DNA of 64,000 bases, taken from contig JAOASC010000047.1 of the NCBI GenBank assembly GCA_025210295.1, positions 1 to 64,000 of the forward strand, read 5' to 3'. Shown one piece after another: positions 1 to 8,920 of the stretch. The translations under genes and the position numbers were made by a program. The notes beneath the pieces are model-generated. The model searched no databases. It saw only the letters and a program-made list of their open reading frames with translations, and was not told the DNA's origin. This DNA comes from Flavobacteriales bacterium (lineage in GTDB: Bacteria; Bacteroidota; Bacteroidia; Flavobacteriales_D; Parvicellaceae). How positions within the stretch are numbered: position 1 is the stretch's first letter; each line of letters opens with the position of its first letter.

Positions 1-596
1 GTGGTTCATATACTTGGACTGATGGAAATACCTATACAGCTTCCAATAATACAGCTACGCAAACCTTAACTTCTATACAAGGGTGTGATTCTGTTGTGAC
101 GTTAAACTTAACAATCAACGAATACCCATCTAATTCGGTTAGCCTCAATGGATTAACAATGACATCTGGAGAAATCAGTTCTTCTGATGTAAGCTTCCAG
201 TGGATTGATTGTAATAATAATGCCCCTATTAGCAACGAAACAGAACAAAGCTATGTCGCAGTTGAAAATGGAAATTACGCCGTTATTGTCAACAATAGTC
301 AATGTATAGATACTTCAGAATGTGTAGAAATTAACACTGTTAGTGTTGAAGCATTATATAAAGAGCAATTAATAACGTTTTATCCTAACCCTATAAAAGA
401 GAACTTTACTATTAGGTTTAACAAAACAAGCTCTGGAATAATTAGAGTTTATGATATTTTAGGAGAACAAGTTTTAAGTGAAGTATTTACCAATGTTAGC
501 AGTTGTAATGTAGCACTTAACTTACCCTCTGGAAATTATTTTGTCAAAGTAAAAACTAATGATCAAAACGCTATAATGCAATTCATAAAAAAATAG
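1..596 (+). CDS. C-terminal part of a T9SS-secreted protein (type A sorting domain)
   Basis: The reading frame is open to the left edge, so the start lies outside the window. The visible part begins with the module often seen in large flavobacterial surface proteins (SYTWTDGNTYTASNNTA, then GCDSVVTLNLTIN), followed by an Ig-like stretch. The last ~75 residues are a type A T9SS sorting domain: FYPNPIKENFTI, a VYDILGEQV strand, LPSGNYFVKV and a short basic end (FIKK). Such proteins cross the outer membrane through T9SS and are anchored or released at the surface. Nothing in the visible part indicates an enzymatic activity; any catalytic domain would be upstream. Tail identification is firm, overall function unknown. 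Confidence 0.85.
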   Translation, partial: GSYTWTDGNTYTASNNTATQTLTSIQGCDSVVTLNLTINEYPSNSVSLNGLTMTSGEISSSDVSFQWIDCNNNAPISNETEQSYVAVENGNYAVIVNNSQCIDTSECVEINTVSVEALYKEQLITFYPNPIKENFTIRFNKTSSGIIRVYDILGEQVLSEVFTNVSSCNVALNLPSGNYFVKVKTNDQNAIMQFIKK

Positions 597-698
597 TGTT
601 CCCCCTTAATTACCGTACATTCATTTTATATGGGAATACAATCAAACCTATATAGATAACCTAAAAAACGGAATTTTAATTCTATTAAATTTAAGAAT

Positions 699-1547
699 AT
701 GAATGAGCAATTTATTTTATATAAGCCCAGAAGTAAAAAACTAAGGGCTTATATTAAAGACTATTATTTTCATAAAGATTATAATAAAAGTAAGACAAAA
801 AAAATTGTGTATTATCCGACTATATATACAGGGTTAACCATCTATAAATCTTCTAAAGTTCTATTTATTTCTCCCTCTCACTCTATAGCTATACCAGACG
901 AACATACAGATTATTTTTATTGTTTTACATCAGCATATTACCAAGCTGGCACAGCTGAAATTCGACCTCCTTTTCAAAAAATAGGTATTGTATTTGAACC
1001 TTTTGGTATTAATCAGTTTATAGAGCATCAATCACTCTTTCAACTAACCAAAGGGAAAAGTATTTGTATGATGAATTATTTTAAACAACAAATGGATATG
1101 ATAATTGGCGAACTGTTTAGTGAAATAAGTGACCTAAAAAAAATAGAAATTTTAGATGAATATTTTGAACGTCAGTTTTTGTTAAATGATTGTAAAATTA
1201 TTAAACAAGCTATAGCTTTTATAGAACATTCACCTAGCAAACCAAAAGTCAATGAATTGGCTCAACACCTAAATATACATCGAAGAACATTATTAAGGAA
1301 TTTTAGAACCCATTTAAACTGCTCTATTCAGAACTATATTAAAGCCTATCAATTCAGAAAAGCGTTTAATTATTACCTAAACGCTATTAAAAAGCCCTCA
1401 TTAATAGATCTCTCATATCAATTCAATTATTATGATCAAGCTGAATTTAACAAACAATTTAAAACTTTAGCTGGAGCCTCTCCAAAAACTATTTTTAGTA
1501 ATATACGAAAACTAGCCCAAAACGATTATTTTTGGAAAATAGAATAA
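699..1547 (+). CDS. AraC-family transcriptional regulator
   Basis: A 282-residue protein with an N-terminal sensor half (about residues 1-150, of the cupin-like type seen in many Bacteroidota AraC proteins) and a C-terminal AraC DNA-binding domain. The first helix-turn-helix is at about 185-205 (VNELAQHLNIHRRTLLRNF) and the second at 235-265, ending in the family signature FNKQFKTLAGASPKTIF. It stands alone, with 103 bp to the preceding T9SS gene and a convergent speB downstream, so the sequence does not reveal its target or ligand. No clear TAnnTTTG box lies directly upstream; TAAATTTA just before the start is the nearest match. The family call is firm and the regulon unknown. Confidence 0.88.
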   Translation: MNEQFILYKPRSKKLRAYIKDYYFHKDYNKSKTKKIVYYPTIYTGLTIYKSSKVLFISPSHSIAIPDEHTDYFYCFTSAYYQAGTAEIRPPFQKIGIVFEPFGINQFIEHQSLFQLTKGKSICMMNYFKQQMDMIIGELFSEISDLKKIEILDEYFERQFLLNDCKIIKQAIAFIEHSPSKPKVNELAQHLNIHRRTLLRNFRTHLNCSIQNYIKAYQFRKAFNYYLNAIKKPSLIDLSYQFNYYDQAEFNKQFKTLAGASPKTIFSNIRKLAQNDYFWKIE

Positions 1548-1627
1548 GGATATTTAGCATTATGATACTGGTATTAATAGCATACTTTATTTTGCTTTTT
1601 TTCAAAGAACTAACAATCCCTTTTTTA

Positions 1628-2476
1628 CTATAAAACATACTTATAACTTAACAACTTATAGTATAACTTAGCCATTAAAAAATCTGAAGATTTTTCTATT
1701 TCATTGGGACACAATTCTACGATATCAAAACCTACGACGTTTTTTTCTTTAAACACTTTCTTTAAAAATTGTAGGGTTTCATTCCAATATAAGCCTCCTG
1801 GTTCTGGTGTACCAGTAGCTGGAACAATGGCAGGATCAAACGCATCTAAATCTATGGTGATATAAACATTGTTGGTCATTAAATTAACGGCTTTTTCTTG
1901 CCAATGTTGATCCGCTCTAAAATTATGAGCAAAAAAGACTTGCTCTTTTTTCATTACAGCCTTTTCCGAACTATCCATACTTCGTATTCCCAATTGAATC
2001 AAATTGGTTGTTTGGCTAGCTTCGTATAAAGCACATGCATGATTACAAGTAGAGCCCTCATATTCTTTTCTTAAGTCGGCATGGGCATCCAATTGTAAAA
2101 CCGTTAAGTTTTCGAATTTTTCATTGTATGCTCTTATAGCCCCTATAGCCACAGAATGCTCCCCTCCTATTACCGTAACCATTTTGTTATTGTTCAAATG
2201 TTTTTTAGTTACCTGATATACAGCTTCAACCATTTCTTCTGGAGATGATTTTTCAACTACAGAATCTGCTAAAAAGACACCCTGCTGATACACTTCAGAA
2301 TCGGTTTCTATATCATAAAGTTCCATGTTTTCAGAGGCTTCTAAAAATGCTTCAGGACCTTTATCTGCACCTTTTTGCCAAGTACTCGTTTCATCATAAG
2401 GAACAGGTAAAATAACAACTTTAGAAGTTGTATATCCTGCATACTCATCTGGTATCCCTGCATATCTTCTATTCAT
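1628..2476 (-). CDS. speB: Agmatinase-type ureohydrolase
   Basis: Ureohydrolase that most likely hydrolyses agmatine to putrescine and urea in the cytoplasm. All metal-binding motifs of the arginase/agmatinase family are present: GGEHS at 104-108, DAHAD at 130-134, a further histidine at 146 and DLDAFDP at 209-215, which together hold the two Mn ions. The length of 282 residues suits a bacterial agmatinase. The start codon overlaps the end of the arginine decarboxylase gene by 8 bp, so the two are translationally linked and form the arginine-to-agmatine-to-putrescine route. Arginase, formiminoglutamase or guanidinobutyrase activity cannot be excluded from motifs alone, but the partner gene makes agmatinase the best call. 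Confidence 0.9.
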   Translation of the reverse strand: MNRRYAGIPDEYAGYTTSKVVILPVPYDETSTWQKGADKGPEAFLEASENMELYDIETDSEVYQQGVFLADSVVEKSSPEEMVEAVYQVTKKHLNNNKMVTVIGGEHSVAIGAIRAYNEKFENLTVLQLDAHADLRKEYEGSTCNHACALYEASQTTNLIQLGIRSMDSSEKAVMKKEQVFFAHNFRADQHWQEKAVNLMTNNVYITIDLDAFDPAIVPATGTPEPGGLYWNETLQFLKKVFKEKNVVGFDIVELCPNEIEKSSDFLMAKLYYKLLSYKYVL

Positions 2477-3863
2477 ACCCTAAAATCTTTAAAAAATCAG
2501 CTGCTTTTTGTTCTTCTTTAAACAAATAATCTTGTTGTTTCCCCTCCTTATCTTTATAGATCATGATATGTTGGGGTTGAGGAATTAAACAGTGTTGTAA
2601 TCCTCCATACCCTCCTATCGTTTCTTGATAAGCTCCCGTATTAAAAAAGCCAAGATAAAGCGGGGCTTCTTTTTTATATTTGGGAAGGTAAATCGCATTA
2701 ATGTGTTGCTCAGAATTATAGTAATCATCGCTATCGCAAGTTAGCCCTCCCAACAGCACTCTTTCATAATGAGTATCCCAACGGTTGATAGGCAACATAA
2801 TAAAACGTTTATTGATCGCCCAACTATCAGGTAAGGTGGTAATAAAAGAAGAATTAATCATATTCCATTTCTCTTTATCATTCTGTTGTTTTTGATAAAG
2901 TACTTCATAAATAGCACCTGCACTTTCACCAACTGTGTAAGACCCAAATTCCGTAAATATATTAGGTTCCGCAACCCCTTCTTCCTCACAAGTAGCTTTA
3001 ATTAGCCCAATAATTTCATTAACCATATAAGCATAATCATAATGAAATGCCAGCGAGTTTTTGATTGGAAAGCCTCCTCCTATATTAAGGCTATCTAAGG
3101 TCGGGCATATTTTTTTTAATGCGGTATATACTTTTAAACATTTGGTCAATTCATTCCAGTAATAAGCATTATCTTTTATTCCTGTATTGATAAAGAAATG
3201 CAACATTTTTAACTCCACTTGTGGATTATTTTCTATTGCACGTTGGTAATAGTCCACAATATTTTTATAGCCTATTCCTAATCTACTGGTATAAAAAGCA
3301 AATTTAGGTTCCTCCTCAGAAGCAATTCTAATTCCAACCTTAAAAGGTCGTTTAGTTTCAGATTGAATTAACCCTAACTCTTCATAATTATCAATAACAG
3401 GAATACAATTGGTAAAGCCTTCATTAATTAGTCCTGCGATCTTTTGGATGTATAAATCTCTTTTAAAACCATTGCAAATGATATAATCTGATTGTTGTAG
3501 TTGATTAGCTTTATATAATTTTAGCACGATATCAATATCAAATGCAGAGGACGTTTCAATATGTGTATCATTTTTTAAAACTTCCTCTATTACAGGTTTA
3601 AAATGGGAGCTTTTAGTGCAATAACAATAATAATATTGACCTTGATAATTATGTTGCTCAAATGCTTCCTGAAACCATTTTTTTGCTTGCTGAATATTGG
3701 TTGAGATTTTGGGTAAATAACTAAATTTTAGCGGTAGTCCATAACGTTTCACTAGATTCAATAAATCAATTCCATGAAATGAAAGCTCTCCATTATTTAC
3801 ACTAAATTCATCCTGTGGGAAGTCAAATGTTTGTTGTATTAGATCGTTATATTTTGTATTCAT
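2469..3863 (-). CDS. speA: Biosynthetic arginine decarboxylase (short Bacteroidota form)
   Basis: PLP-dependent fold-III decarboxylase, first step of putrescine synthesis from arginine. The PLP lysine is K84 in YCTKSSH at the start of the TIM barrel; the glycine-rich phosphate loop is SLNIGGGFPI, and the C-terminal active-site cysteine/aspartate motif is LTCDSDD. At 464 residues it is much shorter than the ~630-residue E. coli SpeA and matches the compact form usual in Bacteroidota. It lies just upstream of speB with an 8-bp overlap. A strong hairpin ends only ~17 bp before its start codon. Diaminopimelate or carboxynorspermidine decarboxylase would be the alternatives, but the agmatinase neighbour argues for arginine. 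Confidence 0.87.
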   Translation of the reverse strand: MNTKYNDLIQQTFDFPQDEFSVNNGELSFHGIDLLNLVKRYGLPLKFSYLPKISTNIQQAKKWFQEAFEQHNYQGQYYYCYCTKSSHFKPVIEEVLKNDTHIETSSAFDIDIVLKLYKANQLQQSDYIICNGFKRDLYIQKIAGLINEGFTNCIPVIDNYEELGLIQSETKRPFKVGIRIASEEEPKFAFYTSRLGIGYKNIVDYYQRAIENNPQVELKMLHFFINTGIKDNAYYWNELTKCLKVYTALKKICPTLDSLNIGGGFPIKNSLAFHYDYAYMVNEIIGLIKATCEEEGVAEPNIFTEFGSYTVGESAGAIYEVLYQKQQNDKEKWNMINSSFITTLPDSWAINKRFIMLPINRWDTHYERVLLGGLTCDSDDYYNSEQHINAIYLPKYKKEAPLYLGFFNTGAYQETIGGYGGLQHCLIPQPQHIMIYKDKEGKQQDYLFKEEQKAADFLKILGYE

Positions 3864-3880
3864 TTTTTACACGGCATAAA

Positions 3881-3912
3881 AAAAGCCCTTAGTTATAAAA
3901 ATAAGGGCTTTT
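3881..3912 (-). terminator. Intrinsic terminator between ftsH and speA
   Basis: A perfect 11-bp stem (AAAAGCCCTTA at 3881-3891 pairing with 3902-3912) encloses a 10-nt loop and is followed on the minus strand by a T run. It lies after the ftsH stop (3930) and just before the speA start (3863), so it should end rsfS-ftsH transcription. A read-through attenuation role for speAB is possible. Confidence 0.85.
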
Positions 3913-3929
3913 CTGAAATACAAGTTATT

Positions 3930-5978
3930 TTATTCTTCTTTATTTTCCTCATCTTGATTGGTTGCCTCTTCTGATTGTTGCGCTTCAACCTCATCAACTG
4001 TATTTTCAACTTCAGGATTTTGAAGTTTCACCTCCTCAGCTTCCACTTCTTCTTTTGTTTCCTTTGTTTCAACAGCTTCCTTATCAAATGGTCTCTTTCC
4101 AAAAATCAGTTCTAAGTCCTCTTTAAAGATAACCTCTTTTTCAATTAGCTTATCAGCTAATAAATTTAATTTATCCTTATGCTCAGTTAAAATAGCTATT
4201 GCTCTTTGATATTGAATATCGGTAATTTTCTTAACCTCTTCATCCATTAAGGCTGCAGTTCGTTCACTAAATGGTTTGGTAAACCCATCTCCCATATTGT
4301 AATAAGAGACATTACCGACTTTTTCATTTAGTCCATAGATTGATACCATGGCATGTGCTTGTTTCGTTACTTTTTCAAGATCACTTAACGCTCCTGTAGA
4401 TACTTTTCCAAACGCTACATACTCAGCTGCTCTACCACCTAATGCAGCGCACATCTCATCTAAAATTTGCTCAGTAGTTGTAATTTGACGTTCTTCTGGT
4501 AAGTACCAAGCCGCACCTAAACTTCTTCCCCTTGGGACGATAGTTACCTTTACCAATGGATTAGCATATTCACACATCCAACTCACTGTAGCGTGTCCAG
4601 CTTCATGAATGGCAATAGCACGTTTTTCCTCTGGGCTAATAATTTTATTCTTTTTCTCTAATCCACCTATAATACGGTCAACAGCATCTAAGAATTCCTG
4701 TTTTTCGATTACTTTTTTCTTTTTACGAGCAGCAATTAATGCGGCTTCATTACAAAGATTTGCAATATCAGCTCCACTAAATCCAGGAGTTTGTCTAGCT
4801 AAAAAGTCACGATCTAAATCTGCTGCAATTTTTAATGGTTTAAGGTGTACATCAAATATAGCTCTACGCTCATTTAAATCTGGCATATCAGCAAATATTT
4901 GACGATCAAAACGTCCAGCTCTCAATAAGGCTTTATCCAATACATCTACTCTATTGGTTGCAGCCAAAATAATAACTCCACTATTGGTTCCAAAACCATC
5001 CATTTCAGTTAACAACTGATTCAATGTATTCTCCCGTTCATCATTAGATCCCATGTTAGGATTCTTCCCTCTTGCTCTACCAATTGCATCAATCTCATCT
5101 ATAAAAATAATACTTGGAGATTTTTCTTTGGCTTGTTTAAACAAATCACGTACACGTGAGGCTCCAACACCGACAAACATTTCAACAAAATCAGATCCTG
5201 AAAGAGAAAAGAAAGGAACTTTAGCTTCTCCTGCAACAGCTTTAGCCAATAATGTTTTTCCTGTACCTGGAGGACCTACAAGTAGTGCACCTTTAGGAAT
5301 TTTAGCTCCAAGCTCTGTATATTTCTTAGGGTTTTTAAGAAAGTCTACAATTTCTTTAATTTCTTCTTTAGCCCCTTCTAATCCTGCTACATCTTTAAAT
5401 GTAGTATTGGTACTTTCTCCTTGTGAACCAAACATCTTAGCTCTTGATTTTCCAACGTTGAAAATTTGAGAGCCACCTCCCATTCCTCCGCCAGTAACTC
5501 TACGCATGATAAACATCCATATCGCTAACATAATTCCGAAGAAGATTAACCAACTAAAAATTTCTTGTCCTAATTTATTGGTTTCATAAGCATCATACTT
5601 AATTCCGTAGCTAGACTCTTGTCCCCATTCTACCAATTGTTTAGAAAAGTTTTCACTATTCAATACTCTAAATTGAAAATGTGGTCCACTATTTCCTCCA
5701 CCGCCTAATAGCGGTCTTTTCGCTTTAAACTTATTTTGATAAAACTCTTTTTTTAAACTTTCAGGTTTAATTGTTACATGAGCAATTGTTCTATCTACCA
5801 GATCAACACGTTCTACATCGTTGCCTTTCAGCATTACTTCTCTGAACTCTTGTTGTGTAGTACTTCTAATCCCTCCATCTGATTGAACAAATGTTAGTGA
5901 AATTAAGATTACTGCGATAATCGCATATATCCAATAAAAATTGAATGTCGGTTTTTTTGAATTTTGTTTATTTGCCAT
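3930..5978 (-). CDS. ftsH: ATP-dependent zinc metalloprotease FtsH
   Basis: Membrane-anchored AAA+ protease for quality control of membrane and regulatory proteins. Two membrane helices are visible (about 15-31 and 140-158) flanking the periplasmic segment. The AAA module has Walker A GPPGTGKT (235-242), Walker B FIDEID (292-297) and the second region of homology around LLRAGRFDR (351-358). The zinc site is HEAGH at 458-462. The tail after ~640 is highly acidic ([20 protein letters not shown]), common in Bacteroidota FtsH. It follows rsfS by 24 bp, so the two are probably co-transcribed, and ends at the hairpin at 3881-3912. All key residues are intact. Confidence 0.98.
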   Translation of the reverse strand: MANKQNSKKPTFNFYWIYAIIAVILISLTFVQSDGGIRSTTQQEFREVMLKGNDVERVDLVDRTIAHVTIKPESLKKEFYQNKFKAKRPLLGGGGNSGPHFQFRVLNSENFSKQLVEWGQESSYGIKYDAYETNKLGQEIFSWLIFFGIMLAIWMFIMRRVTGGGMGGGSQIFNVGKSRAKMFGSQGESTNTTFKDVAGLEGAKEEIKEIVDFLKNPKKYTELGAKIPKGALLVGPPGTGKTLLAKAVAGEAKVPFFSLSGSDFVEMFVGVGASRVRDLFKQAKEKSPSIIFIDEIDAIGRARGKNPNMGSNDERENTLNQLLTEMDGFGTNSGVIILAATNRVDVLDKALLRAGRFDRQIFADMPDLNERRAIFDVHLKPLKIAADLDRDFLARQTPGFSGADIANLCNEAALIAARKKKKVIEKQEFLDAVDRIIGGLEKKNKIISPEEKRAIAIHEAGHATVSWMCEYANPLVKVTIVPRGRSLGAAWYLPEERQITTTEQILDEMCAALGGRAAEYVAFGKVSTGALSDLEKVTKQAHAMVSIYGLNEKVGNVSYYNMGDGFTKPFSERTAALMDEEVKKITDIQYQRAIAILTEHKDKLNLLADKLIEKEVIFKEDLELIFGKRPFDKEAVETKETKEEVEAEEVKLQNPEVENTVDEVEAQQSEEATNQDEENKEE

Positions 5979-6002
5979 TCTATCTATTTCGTCATAAATT
6001 AA

Positions 6003-6377
6003 TTATTCATCTTCAGAAATAACTTCTATTTCTGCATCTCCCCACAAGCCCTCAATGTTATAAAATTCTCTTGAATCCTTATAAAATACATGAGCAACCA
6101 CATCTACATAATCTAATAGTACCCACTCAGCATTTTGTTTTCCTTCTTGGTGCCAAGGCTTCTCTCCAATATCATCTAAAACTACGTCATAAATCGACTT
6201 AGAAATAGATTCAACCTGTGTATGCGAATCACCATGACAAACAACAAAAAAGTCAGAAACTGCTCCTGGAATACCTCTCAAATCAATACACACTATATTT
6301 TTAGCTTTTAGTTCCTGCATACCTTTAATTACTTCTTCTTTTAGTAATACAGAACTTGCTTCATTATTTACACTCAT
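6003..6377 (-). CDS. rsfS: Ribosome silencing factor RsfS
   Basis: RsfS (Iojap/YbeB family, DUF143) binds ribosomal protein L14 and blocks subunit joining when nutrients are scarce. The 124-residue length is typical, and the family core is clear: IVCIDLRGIPGAVSDFFVVC, then the KPWHQEG segment and the WVLLDYVDVVAHVF strand pair, ending with the FYNIEGLWGDAE motif. It is the first gene of a pair with ftsH, an arrangement common in Bacteroidota. The 223-bp divergent region to the methyltransferase must hold its promoter. The nearest minus-strand TAnnTTTG match (TAGTTTTG at 6526-6533) is rather distant, so its promoter is not resolved. Confidence 0.95.
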   Translation of the reverse strand: MSVNNEASSVLLKEEVIKGMQELKAKNIVCIDLRGIPGAVSDFFVVCHGDSHTQVESISKSIYDVVLDDIGEKPWHQEGKQNAEWVLLDYVDVVAHVFYKDSREFYNIEGLWGDAEIEVISEDE

Positions 6378-6569
6378 TAATTCTTTTTTATTTTACAATA
6401 TATTTACGATGTCAGTTATTGTGCCACAATGTTCAAATGTCAGAACAAAAGACATTATGGCCTAAAGAATCTTAACGTTTGTTAATCCAATAGAAACACA
6501 TGACACCTTGACAGTTTATAAGCTATACAAAACTAAGAATTCTAACGATTTTTAATTCATAAATTTTAT

Positions 6570-6577
6570 TAAATTTG
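6570..6577 (+). promoter_or_regulatory. -7 box (TAAATTTG) for the methyltransferase gene
   Basis: Exact match to the Bacteroidota -7 consensus TAnnTTTG, 23 bp before the ATG at 6601. No convincing -33 TTTG is present at the usual distance. Confidence 0.6.
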
Positions 6578-6600
6578 AAGAAATATTTACTACTTAAATT

Positions 6601-7326
6601 ATGGAATGGTTTGAAACTTGGTTTGATTCTAAGTATTATCATATACTCTATAAAAATAGAGACGATGAAGAAGCGCAAGCTTTTATAGATGTTTTACTTG
6701 ATGCAATTGGACTTGAAGATGGTTCAAACATATTGGATTTAGCCTGTGGTAAAGGAAGACATTCTATTTATCTCTCGAGTTTAGGTTATCGTGTTAAAGG
6801 AGTTGATTTATCCGTTAACAGTATTGAAGCCGCTCAAAGTAATGAACACGAAAACCTCAGCTTTGAAGTAAAAGATATGCGTACTCCTTTTACCGAAGAT
6901 GAATATGATTTAGTAGCAAATTTATTTACAAGTTTTGGTTATTTTGATGATATCAATGATAATCTAAAAGTCTTGAACAGCATAGAAACCATGATGAATG
7001 AGGACGGGCATTTTGTCATTGATTTTATGAATGTCGAAAAAGTTCTTCGTACATTGGTTTCAGCAGAAGAAAAAGAGATTGACGGCGTTTTATTTCAAAT
7101 CAAACGTCAACACCTTGACGGGTATATTGTTAAAGACATCACTGTAATAGATGGTGATAAAACCTTTGAGTTTCAGGAAAAAGTACAAGCCTTAACTATC
7201 GATAATTTTAAAGAATTAATTGCTAAAACCGATTTAATTGTTGATCATTTTTATGGTAGTTATGACCTCACGATATTTGATGCTGATACTTCTGATCGCT
7301 TAATTATTGTTGGTACTAAATGGTAA
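6601..7326 (+). CDS. Class I SAM-dependent methyltransferase, substrate unknown
   Basis: A 241-residue Rossmann-fold methyltransferase. The SAM-binding motif I is ILDLACGKGRHS (about 44-55), the acidic end of strand 2 is VKGVDLS, and motif II/IV lies around EVKDMRTPF and EYDLVANLFTSFGYF. It resembles the methyltransferase-25 group, whose members act on varied small molecules or proteins. It lies 6 bp upstream of RNase Z on the same strand, so they are probably co-transcribed from the TAAATTTG promoter at 6570, but nothing in the context gives a substrate. A tRNA-related role would fit the neighbour but is only a guess. Confidence 0.8.
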   Translation: MEWFETWFDSKYYHILYKNRDDEEAQAFIDVLLDAIGLEDGSNILDLACGKGRHSIYLSSLGYRVKGVDLSVNSIEAAQSNEHENLSFEVKDMRTPFTEDEYDLVANLFTSFGYFDDINDNLKVLNSIETMMNEDGHFVIDFMNVEKVLRTLVSAEEKEIDGVLFQIKRQHLDGYIVKDITVIDGDKTFEFQEKVQALTIDNFKELIAKTDLIVDHFYGSYDLTIFDADTSDRLIIVGTKW

Positions 7327-7332
7327 ACACTT

Positions 7333-8250
7333 TTGATCTTTAAAGTTAACATATTAGGTTGTGGTAGTGCTACACCAACATTAAGACGCAATCCTACAGC
7401 ACAAGTGGTTAATGTGTTGGAACGTCATTTTCTAATTGATTGTGCTGAAGGAACACAATTACAAATGCGAAAATATGGAATCAAATTCCAAAAAATCAAT
7501 CACATCTTTATCAGTCACCTTCACGGAGATCATTACTTAGGATTAATAGGTTTTATCTCTACACTTCATTTATTAGGCCGAACAAAAGAACTTCACCTGT
7601 ATGGACCAGAGCCTCTTGGTGAAATTATTTTTAGTCAACTAAGAGCCAGTAAATCTTACCTTAGTTTTCACATAGAGTTTCATCCCTTAACCTCAAAAGA
7701 AAGCGAGTTAATATATGAAGATGAAAAAGTAACGATAGAAACCATACCTTTAAAACATCGTATCTATTGTAACGGTTTTTTGATCAAAGAAAAACAACAC
7801 GACTATAGAATAGACATTAAAGCTGTTCAAGCCCACAATGTTCCTATAGCATGGTATCAACATCTAAAAAAAGGAAAAGATTATGAATTAGAAAATACTA
7901 AAATCCCTGTTTCCGAATTAACATTTCCTCCCTATCAACGAAGGAGTTATGCTTATTGTTCTGATACAGCCTATTTAGAAAGTATTATTCCAATCATTGA
8001 AAATACACATTTACTTTACCACGAAGCAACTTTTTTAAGTGACCAAAAAGATCGTGCAAAGCAAACGATGCATAGTACAATTGAGGAGGCCTGCTTAATC
8101 GCTCAAAAAGCTAAAGTTAAACAGCTACTTGTAGGGCATTATTCTGCTCGTTATAAAACTACAGAAAAGTTTATCGAAGAAGCGACTCCCCTTTTCAAAA
8201 ATACGATTGCTGTTGAAGATGGAGATGAATTTACAATTCCATTGAAGTAA
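7333..8250 (+). CDS. rnz: Ribonuclease Z (tRNA 3' endonuclease)
   Basis: Metallo-beta-lactamase-fold endonuclease that removes 3' trailers from tRNA precursors. The signature HLHGDH (62-67) holds the zinc ions. Other conserved parts are the N-terminal LGCGSATPTLRRNPTAQ, LKHRIYCNGF, the YCSDTAY aspartate, and VGHYSARY near the end. The length of 305 residues is typical of the short form. The start is TTG at 7333, since no ATG lies before the conserved N-terminus. It follows the methyltransferase by 6 bp and overlaps the 3' end of the convergent Nudix gene by 20 bp. Confidence 0.95.
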   Translation: MIFKVNILGCGSATPTLRRNPTAQVVNVLERHFLIDCAEGTQLQMRKYGIKFQKINHIFISHLHGDHYLGLIGFISTLHLLGRTKELHLYGPEPLGEIIFSQLRASKSYLSFHIEFHPLTSKESELIYEDEKVTIETIPLKHRIYCNGFLIKEKQHDYRIDIKAVQAHNVPIAWYQHLKKGKDYELENTKIPVSELTFPPYQRRSYAYCSDTAYLESIIPIIENTHLLYHEATFLSDQKDRAKQTMHSTIEEACLIAQKAKVKQLLVGHYSARYKTTEKFIEEATPLFKNTIAVEDGDEFTIPLK

Positions 8251-8623
8251 ATTGTTTTTTAATCATTTTTCGATCCAATTTCTTAAACTTTGTTTGATTA
8301 TCAAAAAAATCGATCCATTCTAATGCCTCAAATTTTTCTGGTTCATTGAGGAAGAAATCATGGTCTTTTTCAAGAAGTACAAAATAATTTCTTTCGTGTA
8401 AGATTCCTTGTTTCACTTCAGTCAATAAACCACACCAAGTGATATCTTTGGCTCCAATTTTTATACTTGCTTCTTCCTTTGCTTCTCTTATCATCGAGGC
8501 AGTGGGGCGCTCTTTTTTTTCAATGTTTCCCCCAATTAAACTATAACGATCCTGCCCTCTTTTCTTAAAAGCCAAGACAAAAGGATAATTCAGTACTAAT
8601 AAACGTGCTTTTCTATTAACCAA
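8231..8623 (-). CDS. Nudix hydrolase
   Basis: A small (130 residues) Nudix-fold pyrophosphohydrolase. The Nudix box reads G-x5-E-x7-REAKEEAS, with the catalytic REAKEE helix intact but serine at the usual glycine near the end. Members cleave nucleoside diphosphates linked to another group (oxidised nucleotides, ADP-ribose, NADH and others); the substrate cannot be inferred here. The best start appears to be TTG just ahead of VNRKARLLVL; no ATG precedes the conserved first strand. The 3' end overlaps the convergent rnz by 20 bp. Its upstream side faces the tandem small-RNA region, whose copies read on the same strand and end about 40 bp before the Nudix start. Confidence 0.85.
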   Translation of the reverse strand: MVNRKARLLVLNYPFVLAFKKRGQDRYSLIGGNIEKKERPTASMIREAKEEASIKIGAKDITWCGLLTEVKQGILHERNYFVLLEKDHDFFLNEPEKFEALEWIDFFDNQTKFKKLDRKMIKKQFTSMEL

Positions 8624-8661
8624 AATATTGAACGTAGTTTTTATCAGACAAATATAAAAAT

Positions 8662-8737
8662 AAAAAAAGGGATGTAGAAAACTACATCCCCGAAAAAATC
8701 AGTTACTTCTAAAAGCAACTATTTATTTGACTACCCC
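8662..8737 (-). ncRNA. Candidate structured small RNA, copy A
   Basis: On the minus strand a TATATTTG -7 box (8742-8749) is followed about 5 nt later by TTGGGGTAGTCAAATAAA, then a stem AGTTGC/GTAACT (one G-U pair in RNA, 8-nt loop). The unit ends in a perfect 9-bp stem GGGATGTAG/CTACATCCC (8669-8677 with 8682-8690) and a T7 run (8662-8668), which is an intrinsic terminator. The predicted RNA is ~75 nt and has no start codon followed by a useful frame. Promoter, two hairpins and terminator in the correct order point to an independent small-RNA gene. The family is not recognised with certainty; the Rfam Flavo-1 motif is one candidate to test. Confidence 0.65.
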
Positions 8738-8741
8738 AACA

Positions 8742-8749
8742 CAAATATA
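8742..8749 (-). promoter_or_regulatory. -7 box (TATATTTG) of small-RNA copy A
   Basis: Exact TAnnTTTG match on the minus strand, with a TTTG at 8766-8769 as a possible -33 box and a 16-nt spacer, slightly short for the consensus. Predicted transcription starts at about 8735-8739. Confidence 0.6.
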
Positions 8750-8844
8750 TAGCATTTTTATATTGCAAATATATTTTTTAGACTAACAATGGTTTTTTAA
8801 CCCTTCAAAGCAAAATATATCGATAAAACTATTTTTTTAGACAT

Positions 8845-8916
8845 AAAAAAAGGGATGTAGAAACTACATCCCCGAAAAAATCAGTTGCTAAAAGCAACTA
8901 TTTATTTGACTACCCC
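8845..8916 (-). ncRNA. Candidate structured small RNA, copy B
   Basis: Second copy of the same unit, 183 bp upstream of copy A on the minus strand. After a TAACTTTG -7 box (8921-8928) it reads TGGGGTAGTCAAATAAATAG, then a perfect stem AGTTGC/GCAACT with a 5-nt loop (8883-8888 with 8894-8899). The terminator stem GGGATGTAG/CTACATCCC (8852-8860 with 8864-8872) is followed by T7. Compared with copy A the internal loop is shorter and a G-C pair replaces G-U, so the stem is kept despite sequence change. The first ~29 nt are the same in both copies. It sits about 70 bp after the mnmA stop and may also end mnmA transcription. Confidence 0.65.
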
Positions 8917-8920
8917 AGTG

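Noticed and set aside
4609-5469. Open frames on the strand opposite ftsH (4609-4902 and 5053-5469)
   Set aside because: They mirror the conserved AAA domain in antisense, have no promoter, no ribosome site and no recognisable product.
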